DNA of 56,226 nt from Phycisphaeraceae bacterium (GTDB taxonomy: Bacteria > Planctomycetota > Phycisphaerae > Phycisphaerales > Phycisphaeraceae): NCBI GenBank assembly GCA_020831765.1, contig JAFIFY010000016.1, forward strand, positions 1 to 56,226, written 5' to 3'. The number at the start of each line of letters is the position of its first letter. The first letter of the stretch is position 1. The notes beneath the pieces are model-generated. The model saw only the letters and a list, made by a program, of their open reading frames with translations. It made no database searches and had not been told where the DNA came from. Both the position numbers and the translations under genes were made by a program. Positions 1-8,752 of this stretch are shown in pieces.

Positions 1-1106
1 CCGTTGCCCTTGGTCCGCTTGTGCCGCAGCCGCACGGTGGCAAAGGTGCTTTCGATCGGGTTGGTCGTGCGAATGTGTGCCCAGTGCGCGGCTGGGAAGT
101 CGTAGAACGTCAGCAGTTCATCGCGATCCTTCTTCAGGCACGCCGCGGCTTTGGGGTACTTGGCCTCGTAGGTCGCCACGAACAGGTCAAATGCCTCAAA
201 GGCATCCTTACGGGTTGAAGCCATCCAGATCTGATGCAGTTTATCCTTGGCCTGGGGCTGGAGGTGCTTGGGCATCTTGTCCAGCACGTTGGCCGTCTTA
301 TGCACCCAGCAACGCTGCTCGCGGGTGTCAGGCCAGACCTTACGACAAGCGGCCCAGAAGCCCAAAGCACCATCGGCCACCGCCAGTTCCGGCTCGATGG
401 TCAACCCTCGATGCTTGAGGTCCAGCAGCACGCTGGTCCACGACTGCTCGCTCTCGCGATAGCCATCCTGCACGGCAATCAGTTCTTTCCGGCCGTCAGC
501 GGTGGCGCCCATGATCACGAGAATGCATTGGCGATCCTCTTCCAGACGAATGTTGAAGTGGATGCCGTCGGCCCAGATGTAGGCGTAGTGCTTGCCGGCA
601 AGATCACGCTGATTCCACTGTTGGTGTTCGCCCCGCCACTGTTCGATGAGGCGTGTGACGGTGGTGGCGGAAAAGCCCGGGCAGTCGGGGCCCACGAGGG
701 CCTGCAGGGCTTCTGTAAAGTCGCCGGTGCTCACGCCCTTGAGATAGAGCCAGGGGATGAGTTGCGCAACGTTGGGCGCCTTGCGCAGATAAGGGGGCAG
801 GATGGCGGAGGTGAAGCGCTGGCGCTGATCCTCGGGCCGACGATCATGCACACGCGGCATCGTGACCGGCAGCGGTCCGGCACCGGTGACAACCGTGCGC
901 GGCTGGGCAAACCCGTTCCGAACGACCTGTCGCCGGCCCCGCTCATCGGTGAGATGGGCGTGATCCTCGATCCACGCCGCAACCTCCGCTTCGACGGCCT
1001 GTTGGAGCATCTGACGAGCTCCCTGGCGAACGATCAGGGCGAGCATGTCCGGGCAGCCATCCTCGACGGATGGAATCGAAACCGATTCACGGGTACTCTG
1101 ATTCAT
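1..1106 (-). CDS. IS256-family (mutator-type) transposase, C-terminus cut by window edge
   Basis: DDE transposase that would cut and join the ends of its own element. The ATG at 1106 opens a reading frame that runs unbroken to the window edge, giving 368 visible codons of an expected 400 or so. The catalytic triad of the family is visible: D180 in WADGIH, D245 in VADGALGF and E352 in NPIEST. The Cys/His-containing stretch RCWVHKTANVLDKMP follows the second Asp, as in IS256 relatives. No frameshift or stop is seen, so it may be active if the missing end is intact. A long open frame lies antisense to it (234-1250) and is only a shadow. Confidence 0.93.
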   Translation of the reverse strand, partial: MNQSTRESVSIPSVEDGCPDMLALIVRQGARQMLQQAVEAEVAAWIEDHAHLTDERGRRQVVRNGFAQPRTVVTGAGPLPVTMPRVHDRRPEDQRQRFTSAILPPYLRKAPNVAQLIPWLYLKGVSTGDFTEALQALVGPDCPGFSATTVTRLIEQWRGEHQQWNQRDLAGKHYAYIWADGIHFNIRLEEDRQCILVIMGATADGRKELIAVQDGYRESEQSWTSVLLDLKHRGLTIEPELAVADGALGFWAACRKVWPDTREQRCWVHKTANVLDKMPKHLQPQAKDKLHQIWMASTRKDAFEAFDLFVATYEAKYPKAAACLKKDRDELLTFYDFPAAHWAHIRTTNPIESTFATVRLRHKRTKGN

Positions 1107-1174
1107 GGTGGCGTACTCCTGCCCGCGTGGGCGGTTGGGGGGTTTACAGCAACCCCAAGGTACGCCGCCTTTTT

Positions 1175-1207
1175 CAATTCGTCATCCACAACTTTGGGGT
1201 ATATCTC
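1175..1207. repeat. probable terminal inverted repeat of the IS256 element
   Basis: This stretch lies directly outside the transposase start and, read inward, starts GAGATATACCCC. IS256-family ends commonly begin with G and carry a CCCCA-A-TTGTGGA core, and AAAGTTGTGGA is visible here. Only one copy lies in the window, so pairing with the other end cannot be shown. Confidence 0.55.
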
Positions 1208-1295
1208 GTCAACGCCCCGCCAGGCGGTGATTGAACCGATCCACGGTTGACAGGCGATGTTGGCCAAAGTTGATCCTGACCGAACCAGCAAGCGG

Positions 1296-2276
1296 CTACA
1301 GCTTTGCTTTTTCCGATACCGGACGGTCTTTGAAGGCATCCAGGGCGACGCGCCCATCTCCGCAGCCACCTTGGCCGGAGGGGCGCACATGCGGCTTGTG
1401 CAGGTCTTCCAGGCCTTTCCAGGCGTAGGGATCGCGTCCGGCGACCATGACGATGTCGCGGTTGTCGGTCTTGGCGATCGATACGTTGGGCTCGACATGC
1501 CAGGGCAGGAAACTCTGCGCGCTCATGTAGTGGTTGACCAGGGCGCGGCGGAATCCGCTGGTCGCTTGGTTGGGCAGACTTCGGTGCAGCAGGTAGCCGT
1601 TGAAGAACACCACGCCCCCAGGAGGCACTTCCACCGGAATCGCATCCTCATCGGTGTACGGAAAGTCGTAACTCTGGAGGCTGCAATCGAATCGCGGGTC
1701 ATCGTGGGGATACTGCGGCCAGAGGATACCGGGCCGGTGTGAACCGGGAATCACCCAGAGGCATCCGTTCTCCGTCGTGGCGCGGTCGAGGCTGATCCAC
1801 GCCCCGCACAGCGATCGATCGCGGGTCGGGATGTAGTCCTCATCCTGATGCCATGCCTGGCCCGGTTTGCCCGCCGCCTTGACAAAAAGCATCGACTGCA
1901 TGCATTTGACATCCGGCCCGATCGCCCGGGTAAGCACATCCACGATGACCGGATGCGATAGCGCTTCGAGCATCACCCGCGAGCACTTGTGCGGGAAATG
2001 GATGCAGAGAAATCGCTTGAGCAGTTCATCATCGTCCAGCTTCGCCATTTCCTCGGGCGTGGGCATATCGGGATGGCGCTGGCCGTTGCCGCCAAGCCAA
2101 CCGGCACCCAACTCGGCGCGCTGTCCCCGGCAGATGGCCACGGTCTCGCGGCAAAGCTCATCGACCTGATCGGAGGTCAGCGCATCAGGCACGACAAGAT
2201 AGCCTTGTTCACGATAGAACTCGCTGGCACCGTTGTTTAGCTCTTGTCTGGAAAAGTAGCCGGGCTTGGACACCAT
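1296..2276 (-). CDS. phytanoyl-CoA dioxygenase (PhyH) family protein
   Basis: Fe(II)/2-oxoglutarate-dependent oxygenase of the PhyH family, 326 residues, cytosolic with no signal peptide. The metal triad is visible: H143-x-D145 in WHQDED and the distal H231 in YLLHRS. R243/R244 are suitable for binding 2-oxoglutarate. The double-stranded beta-helix core runs about 125-255. The frame opens further upstream, to 2558, but the ATG at 2276 fits: GGAG lies 10 bases before it, and the preceding residues are low-complexity and overlap the ankyrin gene. The stop lies about 90 bases from the inserted IS end, so the C-terminus appears intact. The substrate is not predictable, because many planctomycete PhyH paralogues exist. 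Confidence 0.9.
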   Translation of the reverse strand: MVSKPGYFSRQELNNGASEFYREQGYLVVPDALTSDQVDELCRETVAICRGQRAELGAGWLGGNGQRHPDMPTPEEMAKLDDDELLKRFLCIHFPHKCSRVMLEALSHPVIVDVLTRAIGPDVKCMQSMLFVKAAGKPGQAWHQDEDYIPTRDRSLCGAWISLDRATTENGCLWVIPGSHRPGILWPQYPHDDPRFDCSLQSYDFPYTDEDAIPVEVPPGGVVFFNGYLLHRSLPNQATSGFRRALVNHYMSAQSFLPWHVEPNVSIAKTDNRDIVMVAGRDPYAWKGLEDLHKPHVRPSGQGGCGDGRVALDAFKDRPVSEKAKL

Positions 2277-2379
2277 GAAAACGAAACTCCTCTGCCCGAT
2301 GGCCGGAAAACGGACCGAGCATTCTAGCACCGCCGTCCCCGCATTGGCGACGCTCGAACGGTTCGCCTGTGCATGAAGC

Positions 2380-3753
2380 TCATCCGCGCCACCGCGAGTA
2401 TCGGCGCAGGAGTTCGGCCAGTTCAGGCTTCCGCTCGCGCCGGGCTTTGGCCTCGGGAAGTTCACCGGTCGGGAAGATCGGCTGACGGGGATCCGCGCCG
2501 GCCTTGAGCAGCAGACGGGCGACGGCGAGCGAGCGGACGCGGTGGATGGGATAATCATCGTCCCATTCGCGGTTCACTTCGCTCCCGGCTTTTATCAGCA
2601 TGTCCACGATGACCGGATCGTCCATCATGACGGCCGTATCCAGAGCCGTTGCGCTGTACTCCGATCCGGGTCGATCGGGGATGCCACGCTCCAGGAGCGC
2701 GGCGATCAGGCCGTGGTTGCGCTGCTCAGCGGCATGGCGGAGCAACGTATAGCCCTGACCACTCACCTTGCTGGGGTCGGCACCGGCGGCCATGAGTAGA
2801 TCGATCACCTCAAGGTCGGAGGTTTCATGGATGGGTTGGTCCTCGACATGATCCTCGGCCACCGGGTCCGCGCCGGCTTCCAGCAGGATGCGGACGCATG
2901 GGGCAGCGCCTGCTCGCGCGGAGGCCGCGAAATGAAGCGGTGTTCGCTGGTATTCATCGACCTCATTCACATCCGCCCCGCGCTCGATCAGCCAGCGGAC
3001 CATGGCATGCCGGCCTTGATCGCAGGCGTACATCAAGGGGGTCTGGCCCTGTCCGCCGAGCCGGCCTGAAGCGGCACCGGCCTTCTCGAGTGTTTCGGCG
3101 ATGCCGATGTCGCCGCGCATGATGCTCAGCACCCATGCGGTGCGTTCGAAGTGGTCGCACACATCGGCATCGTCCGGGCGGGCCACGCGCGCCACCGCCT
3201 CTTGATCGCCAAGCGCCACAGCGTGCATCATGGGTGTCCACTTCAGAGGCGATGGATCGGCACCGCGATCGAGCAGCCGGGCGATCAGTTGGAAATCGCC
3301 CCAAAGACCGGTGTAGCCGATCGCCGTTTCACTGTGGGATGTTCGGCCATCGAGCGGCGATCCGGCTTCGATCAGGCGTTCGATGATCGCGTGTCGGTCC
3401 GGGCCGGGGTTGAGCGCGGCCAGGATCAGCGCATCGCAGCCATGCTTGCCGGTGAAATCCGCCGGTGCGCCGGCTTCGAGCAGCGCCCGAACCTTTGCCT
3501 CGGTCCCGGTGTGCGCAGCCAGCATCAGCGGCGTACTTCCAATGCCTTGGCTGACGCTGTTGACATTGGCGCCGTGCTCGACGAGCAGGCGGATCATGCG
3601 TTCATCGGCCAGGGGACTGGTGGCGGCGATCATCAGCGGTGTCAGGCCGCCTTCAATGTTGTCCAGCTCGATGGCATTGATCGGTTCGCCCTTTTCGAGG
3701 CGCTTTTGAACCTCATCCAGGTCACCATGATCGACAGCGCGGTGTATTTCCAT
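2380..3753 (-). CDS. ankyrin-repeat protein
   Basis: A 457-residue protein made almost entirely of ankyrin repeats of about 33 residues. Repeated signatures such as TPLMIAA, TPLMLAAHTG, TPLMYACDQGR and TPLHFAAS are each followed by L-x-x-GA. At least ten units can be recognised, some degenerate. There is no signal peptide or membrane segment, so it is probably a cytosolic protein-binding scaffold. The ATG at 3753 begins MEIHRAVDHG, the natural start of the first repeat, although no strong ribosome site precedes it. The frame stays open to 3894 but would then overlap the divergent SDR gene. The partner cannot be predicted. Confidence 0.88.
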   Translation of the reverse strand: MEIHRAVDHGDLDEVQKRLEKGEPINAIELDNIEGGLTPLMIAATSPLADERMIRLLVEHGANVNSVSQGIGSTPLMLAAHTGTEAKVRALLEAGAPADFTGKHGCDALILAALNPGPDRHAIIERLIEAGSPLDGRTSHSETAIGYTGLWGDFQLIARLLDRGADPSPLKWTPMMHAVALGDQEAVARVARPDDADVCDHFERTAWVLSIMRGDIGIAETLEKAGAASGRLGGQGQTPLMYACDQGRHAMVRWLIERGADVNEVDEYQRTPLHFAASARAGAAPCVRILLEAGADPVAEDHVEDQPIHETSDLEVIDLLMAAGADPSKVSGQGYTLLRHAAEQRNHGLIAALLERGIPDRPGSEYSATALDTAVMMDDPVIVDMLIKAGSEVNREWDDDYPIHRVRSLAVARLLLKAGADPRQPIFPTGELPEAKARRERKPELAELLRRYSRWRG

Positions 3754-3897
3754 GATTGGACTCACAAGGTGCGGGCATCGGTCGGGCATGCGTCGCATGT
3801 ATGGTTTGCGTGACGGCCCGCCACTTTGCGGTACGATCGCGGCACCCCTGGAATTTGCCCCCGGCCTCCGGAATTGGGACCACGAAAGGAGCATTCT

Positions 3898-4716
3898 ATG
3901 AGTTCAACTTCGCCTGAGCAGGTCTTCGATCTTGCCGCTTCGGCCTGGCCGGCATCGCCGCTTTCCGGCCGGGTGGCGCTGGTGACCGGCGGTGGGGCGG
4001 GGATCGGGCGAGCCACGGTCTGGGCGATGTTGGCGGTTGGGGCGAAGGTCATGGTCGCCGAGCGGGATGAGGATGCGGCCGCCGAGGTGGTCCAGCGCGG
4101 CAAGGAACTGGGCGAGGTGGAGCATGTGCCGTGTGATGTGGCCAGCGCTGGGGACATCGAGCGGGCGGTGGATCAGTGCGCCCAGCGGTTTGGCGGGCTG
4201 GACATTCTGGTGAACAACGTGGGCATCGGCCGCACACGACCGCTGGCCGAGCTGGACCTTGCGACGTGGAACCAGGTCATGGCGACGAACCTGACGGCGA
4301 TGATGCTGGCCGCGCGTCGGGCAGCGCCGCTGCTGGAGAAAACCGGGACGGGGTCGATTGTCAATATCGCCTCGACCCGCGCGTTGATGAGCGAACCGAA
4401 CACCGAGGCGTACAGCGCCAGCAAGGGCGGCGTGGTGGCGTTGACCCATGCCCTGGCCGCGAGCCTTGCGCCGAAGGTTCGGGTCAACTGCATCTGCCCC
4501 GGCTGGATCGAGACCGGCGCGTGGCAGCCGTCGGCCAAGGCACAAGCTGCCGAACACACCGAGGCCGACCGCCTTCAGCACTGGTCCGGGCGCGTTGGCG
4601 ATCCGATGGATATCGCCCGGATGTGCATCTATGTGTCATCGGATATGGCCGGCTTCATCAGCGGCCAGGCCATCGTCATCGATGGCGGCATGACCAGGAA
4701 GATGATCTATGTGTAG
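3898..4716 (+). CDS. short-chain dehydrogenase/reductase (SDR)
   Basis: NAD(P)-dependent classical SDR of 272 residues with a Rossmann fold. The cofactor motif TGGGAGIG (30-37), NNVG (106-109) and the catalytic S159, Y172 and K176 (YSASK) are all present. The C-terminus has the usual VIDGG element. The ATG at 3898 is chosen because AAAGGAG lies six bases upstream; an upstream in-frame start at 3826 would add an unrelated tail. It is divergent from the ankyrin gene and convergent with fabF. It is related to fabG but distinct from the dedicated fabG of the nearby cluster, so the substrate is unknown. Confidence 0.92.
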   Translation: MSSTSPEQVFDLAASAWPASPLSGRVALVTGGGAGIGRATVWAMLAVGAKVMVAERDEDAAAEVVQRGKELGEVEHVPCDVASAGDIERAVDQCAQRFGGLDILVNNVGIGRTRPLAELDLATWNQVMATNLTAMMLAARRAAPLLEKTGTGSIVNIASTRALMSEPNTEAYSASKGGVVALTHALAASLAPKVRVNCICPGWIETGAWQPSAKAQAAEHTEADRLQHWSGRVGDPMDIARMCIYVSSDMAGFISGQAIVIDGGMTRKMIYV

Positions 4717-4746
4717 CCGGATGTGGGGAGGCTCCGGGCGTGAATC

Positions 4747-4769
4747 AAAAAAGCCCGCCATTGCGGGCT
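4747..4769 (-). terminator. intrinsic terminator after fabF
   Basis: A perfect seven-pair stem (AGCCCGC at 4752-4758 with GCGGGCT at 4763-4769) has a four-base loop. On the minus strand it is followed by a run of six T (complement of 4747-4752). It lies 48 bases beyond the fabF stop, in the orientation that ends the fatty-acid cluster transcript. Confidence 0.85.
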
Positions 4770-4816
4770 CTTGAATCATCAGGATATCGATGGGAAGGCC
4801 GGTGGGAAGGCCCGGC

Positions 4817-6058
4817 TTATTCGAAGGCGCCAAAGGCGAGGCTGACATTGTGGCCGCCGAAACCGAAGCTGTTGCTCAGCACGTGGCGAACCTTGGCCTC
4901 CCGCGCGGTGTTGGGCACGAAATCCAGGTCGCACCGCTCATCCGGGGTGGTCTGATTGATCGTCGGATGGATCACGCCACCGTTGATGGTCTTGACGCAG
5001 GCGACCGCTTCGATGCCGCCTGAAGCGCCCAGCGAGTGGCCGATCATGCTCTTGGTGGAACTGACGGGTACCTTGGCGGCATGCTCGCCGAAGAGCCGCT
5101 TGATGGCGGTGACTTCGGCCACATCGCCCAATGGCGTGCTGGTGCCGTGGGCGTTGATGTAGTCGATCTTCTCGGGCTCGAGACCCGCATCCTTGAGTGC
5201 CGCGCCCATGGCGAAGGCGGCGCCTTTGCCTTGTTCATCCGGAGCGGTGATGTGCGATCCATCCGCCGACTGGCCGTAGCCGAGTACCTCGGCCAGGATG
5301 TTTGCGCCGCGTGCTCGAGCGTGTTCGAGTTCTTCGAGGATGAGGATACCGGCGCCTTCGCCGAGCACGAATCCATCGCGATTCAGGTCGAAGGGCCGCG
5401 AGGCGGCCTGGGGATCATCGTTGCGACGCGAAAGCGCCTTGAGCGCTGTGAAGCATGCCAGGCCAAGCGGTGTCAATGCCGCTTCCGAGCCGCCGGTCAC
5501 CATCACATCGGCCACATCGTTGCGCACGCAGTCGAAGGCCTCACCAATGGCATGCGCGGCACTGGCACAGGCGCTGGTGATGGCCGTATTCGGTCCGCGG
5601 ATGCCAAAGTGAATCGAAACATTGCCCGAGGCCGCATTGCACATCAGCTTGGGCACCATGAACGGGCTCACCCGATCCGGTCCCTTTTCCAGGAACCTGC
5701 GATAGCCAAGCTCGAACTCCTCCATGCCGCCGATGCCGGTACCGATGATGGCGCCGCATCGCCAGGCGTTCTCCTTGGAGAAATCCAGGCCCGATTGGTT
5801 GACGGCTTCGATGGCGCTGTGCATGGCGAATTGGGCGAATCGGTCCAGCCGCTTGGTGTCCCGCGAGTTAAGGTGCGGGCCGCCTTCCCATGTGGTGATT
5901 TCGCCGCCGATGCGGCTGTAGTGACCGCTGGCATCGAACCGCGTGATCGGCTTGATCCCGCTCTGTCCGTGTACGAACCGGTCAAAGACATCGTCGACGC
6001 GATGTCCCAGACACGTCACCAGCCCCAGTCCAGTCACCACGACTCGTCGTCTTGGCAT
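4817..6058 (-). CDS. fabF: beta-ketoacyl-ACP synthase II
   Basis: Condensing enzyme that extends acyl-ACP chains with malonyl-ACP in type II fatty-acid synthesis. The 413 residues match the normal family length. The thiolase-fold catalytic triad is complete: C164 in SACAS, H304 in HGTST and H341 in GHSLG. The Gly-rich C-terminal motif SNSFGFGGHN is present. It is the last gene of the minus-strand cluster and lies 128 bases downstream of acpP, the common bacterial order. A strong intrinsic terminator follows. Confidence 0.97.
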   Translation of the reverse strand: MPRRRVVVTGLGLVTCLGHRVDDVFDRFVHGQSGIKPITRFDASGHYSRIGGEITTWEGGPHLNSRDTKRLDRFAQFAMHSAIEAVNQSGLDFSKENAWRCGAIIGTGIGGMEEFELGYRRFLEKGPDRVSPFMVPKLMCNAASGNVSIHFGIRGPNTAITSACASAAHAIGEAFDCVRNDVADVMVTGGSEAALTPLGLACFTALKALSRRNDDPQAASRPFDLNRDGFVLGEGAGILILEELEHARARGANILAEVLGYGQSADGSHITAPDEQGKGAAFAMGAALKDAGLEPEKIDYINAHGTSTPLGDVAEVTAIKRLFGEHAAKVPVSSTKSMIGHSLGASGGIEAVACVKTINGGVIHPTINQTTPDERCDLDFVPNTAREAKVRHVLSNSFGFGGHNVSLAFGAFE

Positions 6059-6186
6059 TGCAGAATCTCTTGACGCTTGCGGCGCTGTGCCATCAAACCT
6101 TGCGGGAGGTCTGAATTCTCCGAACCGGCACCGGAATCGGCAACGTAGGCCACGATTTCACCAGATCGGGCGAACGCTCGACCGCC

Positions 6187-6474
6187 TTATTCCGTTGTGT
6201 CCGAGCTGTTGACCTTCGAGTCGCTGCCGGCTGCGTTCAGACCGTTCTTGATGAACTCGATGGCATCGCCCACGGTCTGAATCTTCTCCGCTTCCTCTTC
6301 GGCAATATTGGTCTGGAATTCGTCTTCCAGGGCCATGAGCAGCTCGACCACATCCAGGCTGTCGGCGTTCAGATCGGTCACAAAGTGCGTATCACGCTTG
6401 ATTTCGCTCTTTTCCTTGGTCAATTGCTCGGCGACGATGCTGATGACCTTTTCCTCAATGGCGGATTCATCCAT
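6187..6474 (-). CDS. acpP: acyl carrier protein
   Basis: Small acidic carrier of acyl chains, 95 residues. The phosphopantetheine attachment serine is S39 in the motif [11 protein letters not shown]. The usual DSL core is kept; the residue most often Gly before it is Asn here. The ATG at 6474 is supported by AAGGAG nine bases upstream, and a longer open frame to 6588 is not supported. The C-terminal tail after NGLNAAG is longer and more polar than in E. coli ACP (77 residues). It sits between fabG and fabF. Confidence 0.96.
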   Translation of the reverse strand: MDESAIEEKVISIVAEQLTKEKSEIKRDTHFVTDLNADSLDVVELLMALEDEFQTNIAEEEAEKIQTVGDAIEFIKNGLNAAGSDSKVNSSDTTE

Positions 6475-6754
6475 GGGACCAGACTCCTTATTGTTATCCG
6501 TGGGGGGTTTACCTTGATCTCCCACCGCCAGGGTACGGGCGGCGGGCAGTGCGGAAAATCGGCCTAGACTATACTGGCAGCGGCTCAAGTTTCCAAATCA
6601 AACGCTCACAATCGGTCAGGGGCCGCACAAGCCTGGAGGGCGCTGTCCGGCCGGAATCGGGAAAAGCCCCACTCCCGGGCCAGTCCGCCCGGACGGGTTT
6701 CCATTCCAGTCGCCAGACCGGCCAAAACGGCCCGGCTTGATGGGCCATCGTGGG

Positions 6755-7504
6755 TCAGGCCATGGTCATCCCGCCATCAACGGCCAGAACCTGGCCCGTG
6801 ATGAAACCGGCCCGCTCGCCGGCCAGAAAGGCGATCGCCGCGGCGATCTCCTCGGGTTGTCCGAAACGGCCCAGGGGCGTCGCCTTGCGAGCCAATTCCT
6901 TAATCGTATCCGGAAGTTTCTCGGTCATGGAGGTCTCGACGAACCCTGGCGCGACCAGGTTGGCCGTGATGTTCTTGGCGGCCATTTCCTTGGCCAGGCT
7001 CTTGGTCATGCCGGCCAGTCCGGCCTTGGCAGCGGCGTAGTTGGCCTGTCCGGCGTTGCCCGCCACGCCGGCCACCGACCCGACGTTGATGATCCGGCCC
7101 CACTTGCCCCGCATCATGGGCCGCAGCGCTGCCCGGCAGGTGATGAACACGCTCCGCAGGTTCGCGTGAATGACCTGATCGAACTCTTCATCGCTCATCC
7201 GCAGCATGAGGTTGTCTCGCGTGATGCCGGCATTATTGACCAGGATGTCCAGCCGCCCGTGCTTCTGTGCGATGCCTTCGATCGTCGCGGCAAGTCCGGC
7301 GTGATCCGTGATGTCGGCCTCAAGCGCTTCGGCTTGCCCGCCGTTGGATGCGATCTGCTGGGCGATCGCTTCCATCGCCGGGACGCTTCGGGCCAGCATC
7401 ACCACATGGTGTCCGTCGGCGGCCAGCGCGCGGGCGGTGGCTTCACCGATGCCCCGGCTGGCCCCGGTGACCACCGCGATACGTTGAATGGTTGCTTCTG
7501 TCAT
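6755..7504 (-). CDS. fabG: 3-oxoacyl-ACP reductase
   Basis: NADPH-dependent reductase of beta-ketoacyl-ACP, 249 residues. The SDR motifs are complete: TGASRGIG (13-20), NNAG (90-93), N115, S143, Y156 and K160. It ends with the usual VDGGMTMA. The ATG at 7504 follows AAGGA at 11 bases; an in-frame TTG at 7513 is the only nearby alternative. It is part of the fatty-acid cluster, about 100 bases after fabD and 280 bases before acpP, so acpP may also have its own promoter. Confidence 0.96.
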   Translation of the reverse strand: MTEATIQRIAVVTGASRGIGEATARALAADGHHVVMLARSVPAMEAIAQQIASNGGQAEALEADITDHAGLAATIEGIAQKHGRLDILVNNAGITRDNLMLRMSDEEFDQVIHANLRSVFITCRAALRPMMRGKWGRIINVGSVAGVAGNAGQANYAAAKAGLAGMTKSLAKEMAAKNITANLVAPGFVETSMTEKLPDTIKELARKATPLGRFGQPEEIAAAIAFLAGERAGFITGQVLAVDGGMTMA

Positions 7505-7606
7505 GGGTTTCAAGTTCCTTGGTCGACCATGGGGCGTTCCGGCATCGGCACGGCCGGCTCCGCCTGGGCATGCGGCATCAGCGATGGCTCAGTCCGCCGA
7601 ACGCGG

Positions 7607-8563
7607 TCATCCGCCCGCCGGGCTTGTCTCCAGGTTCATTTCCGAGAGCGGAGCGACCTTGACCTGGCGATCGATTCGCCGCATCAGGCCGGCGATGACC
7701 TTGCCCGGGGCGAGTTCCACCCAACCCGCGTTCCGGTAGGGATCGCGCTCCAGCAGCCATTGCATGGACTGGGTCCATCGCACCGGACTCGTAAGCTGTT
7801 CAACCAGCCTCGCCCGGATCGATGCCGGGTCGTCAGGGTGCGGCTGGGCCGTGACGTTGGAGATCACCGGTACCGTCGGCGTATTCCACGCGATCTTCTC
7901 CATCGCCTGGCCGAGCTTATCACCGGCCGTGGCCATGATCGGAGAATGAAACGCTCCGGCGACGCGCAGCGATGTTGCCCGAAGGCCCATCTCCGCGGCG
8001 ACCGTCAGGGCGCGTTCGCAGGCGGGCTTTGATCCGCTGACCACCACCTGTCCCGGACAGTTGAAGTTGGCCGGCACGAGGATGTCATCGCCGCGTGCGC
8101 GGCCGCAGAGTTCCTCGGCCTGCCGTTCGTCAGCGCCCACCAGAGCGACCATGCCGCTGGGTGTTTGCGTGGCGGCTTCCTGCATGGCGCGGCCGCGCAC
8201 CTGAACGATCTTCAGCCCATCCTCGAAGGAAAACGCGCCGGCCAGGTGCAGAGCGGTGAACTCGCCAAGGCTCAGTCCCGAGGCGCTCTGGATTCGCCCG
8301 ATCCGCCCGAGGCGTTGGGCCACGGCGAAGCTCGCCGCGCCGCACACGTAGAGCGCAACCTGCGTCACATCGGTTCGCGTCAGTTGTTCTTCGGGGCCTT
8401 CAAAGCACAGGCGCGTCAGGGGAATGCCCAGGATCTTCTCGGCCGTATCGAATAGCTGTCGAGCCTCCGGGTGCGCCTGATGGAGGGCGGCACCCATCCC
8501 GACGTGCTGCGATCCCTGACCGGGGCAGAGCAGGTTGTTCGGCGATGGAGTTGCGTCGGTCAT
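7607..8563 (-). CDS. fabD: malonyl-CoA:ACP transacylase
   Basis: Loads malonyl groups onto ACP. 318 residues with the alpha/beta-hydrolase-like core and ferredoxin-like subdomain typical of FabD. GQGSQ (15-19), nucleophile S98, and H206 in AFHSPIM are present. The nucleophile elbow reads GLSLGE rather than the usual GHSLGE, so the His next to the catalytic Ser is Leu. The overall protein is otherwise ordinary. It lies between fabH and fabG in the cluster, 189 bases after fabH. Confidence 0.95.
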   Translation of the reverse strand: MTDATPSPNNLLCPGQGSQHVGMGAALHQAHPEARQLFDTAEKILGIPLTRLCFEGPEEQLTRTDVTQVALYVCGAASFAVAQRLGRIGRIQSASGLSLGEFTALHLAGAFSFEDGLKIVQVRGRAMQEAATQTPSGMVALVGADERQAEELCGRARGDDILVPANFNCPGQVVVSGSKPACERALTVAAEMGLRATSLRVAGAFHSPIMATAGDKLGQAMEKIAWNTPTVPVISNVTAQPHPDDPASIRARLVEQLTSPVRWTQSMQWLLERDPYRNAGWVELAPGKVIAGLMRRIDRQVKVAPLSEMNLETSPAGG

Positions 8564-8752
8564 GGAATCAGGGTTCCGTCAGCGGGGCTAAATCCGGTGT
8601 GAAGCGGCCGGAGAAATTGATCAGGCGCGCGGGCACGGGTCGCAACGGCTTGGGCGCTACCCGTGGCGGCGTGTCGATGCATGGGGGCAATCATGCAAGC
8701 CGCATGGTCGGCCGGATTCGGCGAACCCGGCCTAGCGTGATCCCGCGAGCGA

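Larger units (their letters stand above)
1..1207 (-). mobile_element. IS256-family insertion sequence, one end only
   Basis: The window opens inside an insertion sequence. It consists of a transposase read leftwards and, 68 bases upstream of its start, a likely terminal inverted repeat at about 1175-1207. Read on the minus strand, that end begins GAGATATACCCC and continues AAAGTTGTGGAT, which resembles the ends of other IS256-family elements. The far end lies outside the window, so the repeat pair and the 8-9 bp target duplication cannot be checked. The exact boundary at 1207 is inferred from family resemblance. Confidence 0.75.

Noticed and set aside
234-1250. Long plus-strand open frame across the transposase region
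   Set aside because: It is antisense to the IS256 transposase, which has all catalytic residues; the plus frame has no recognisable protein features.
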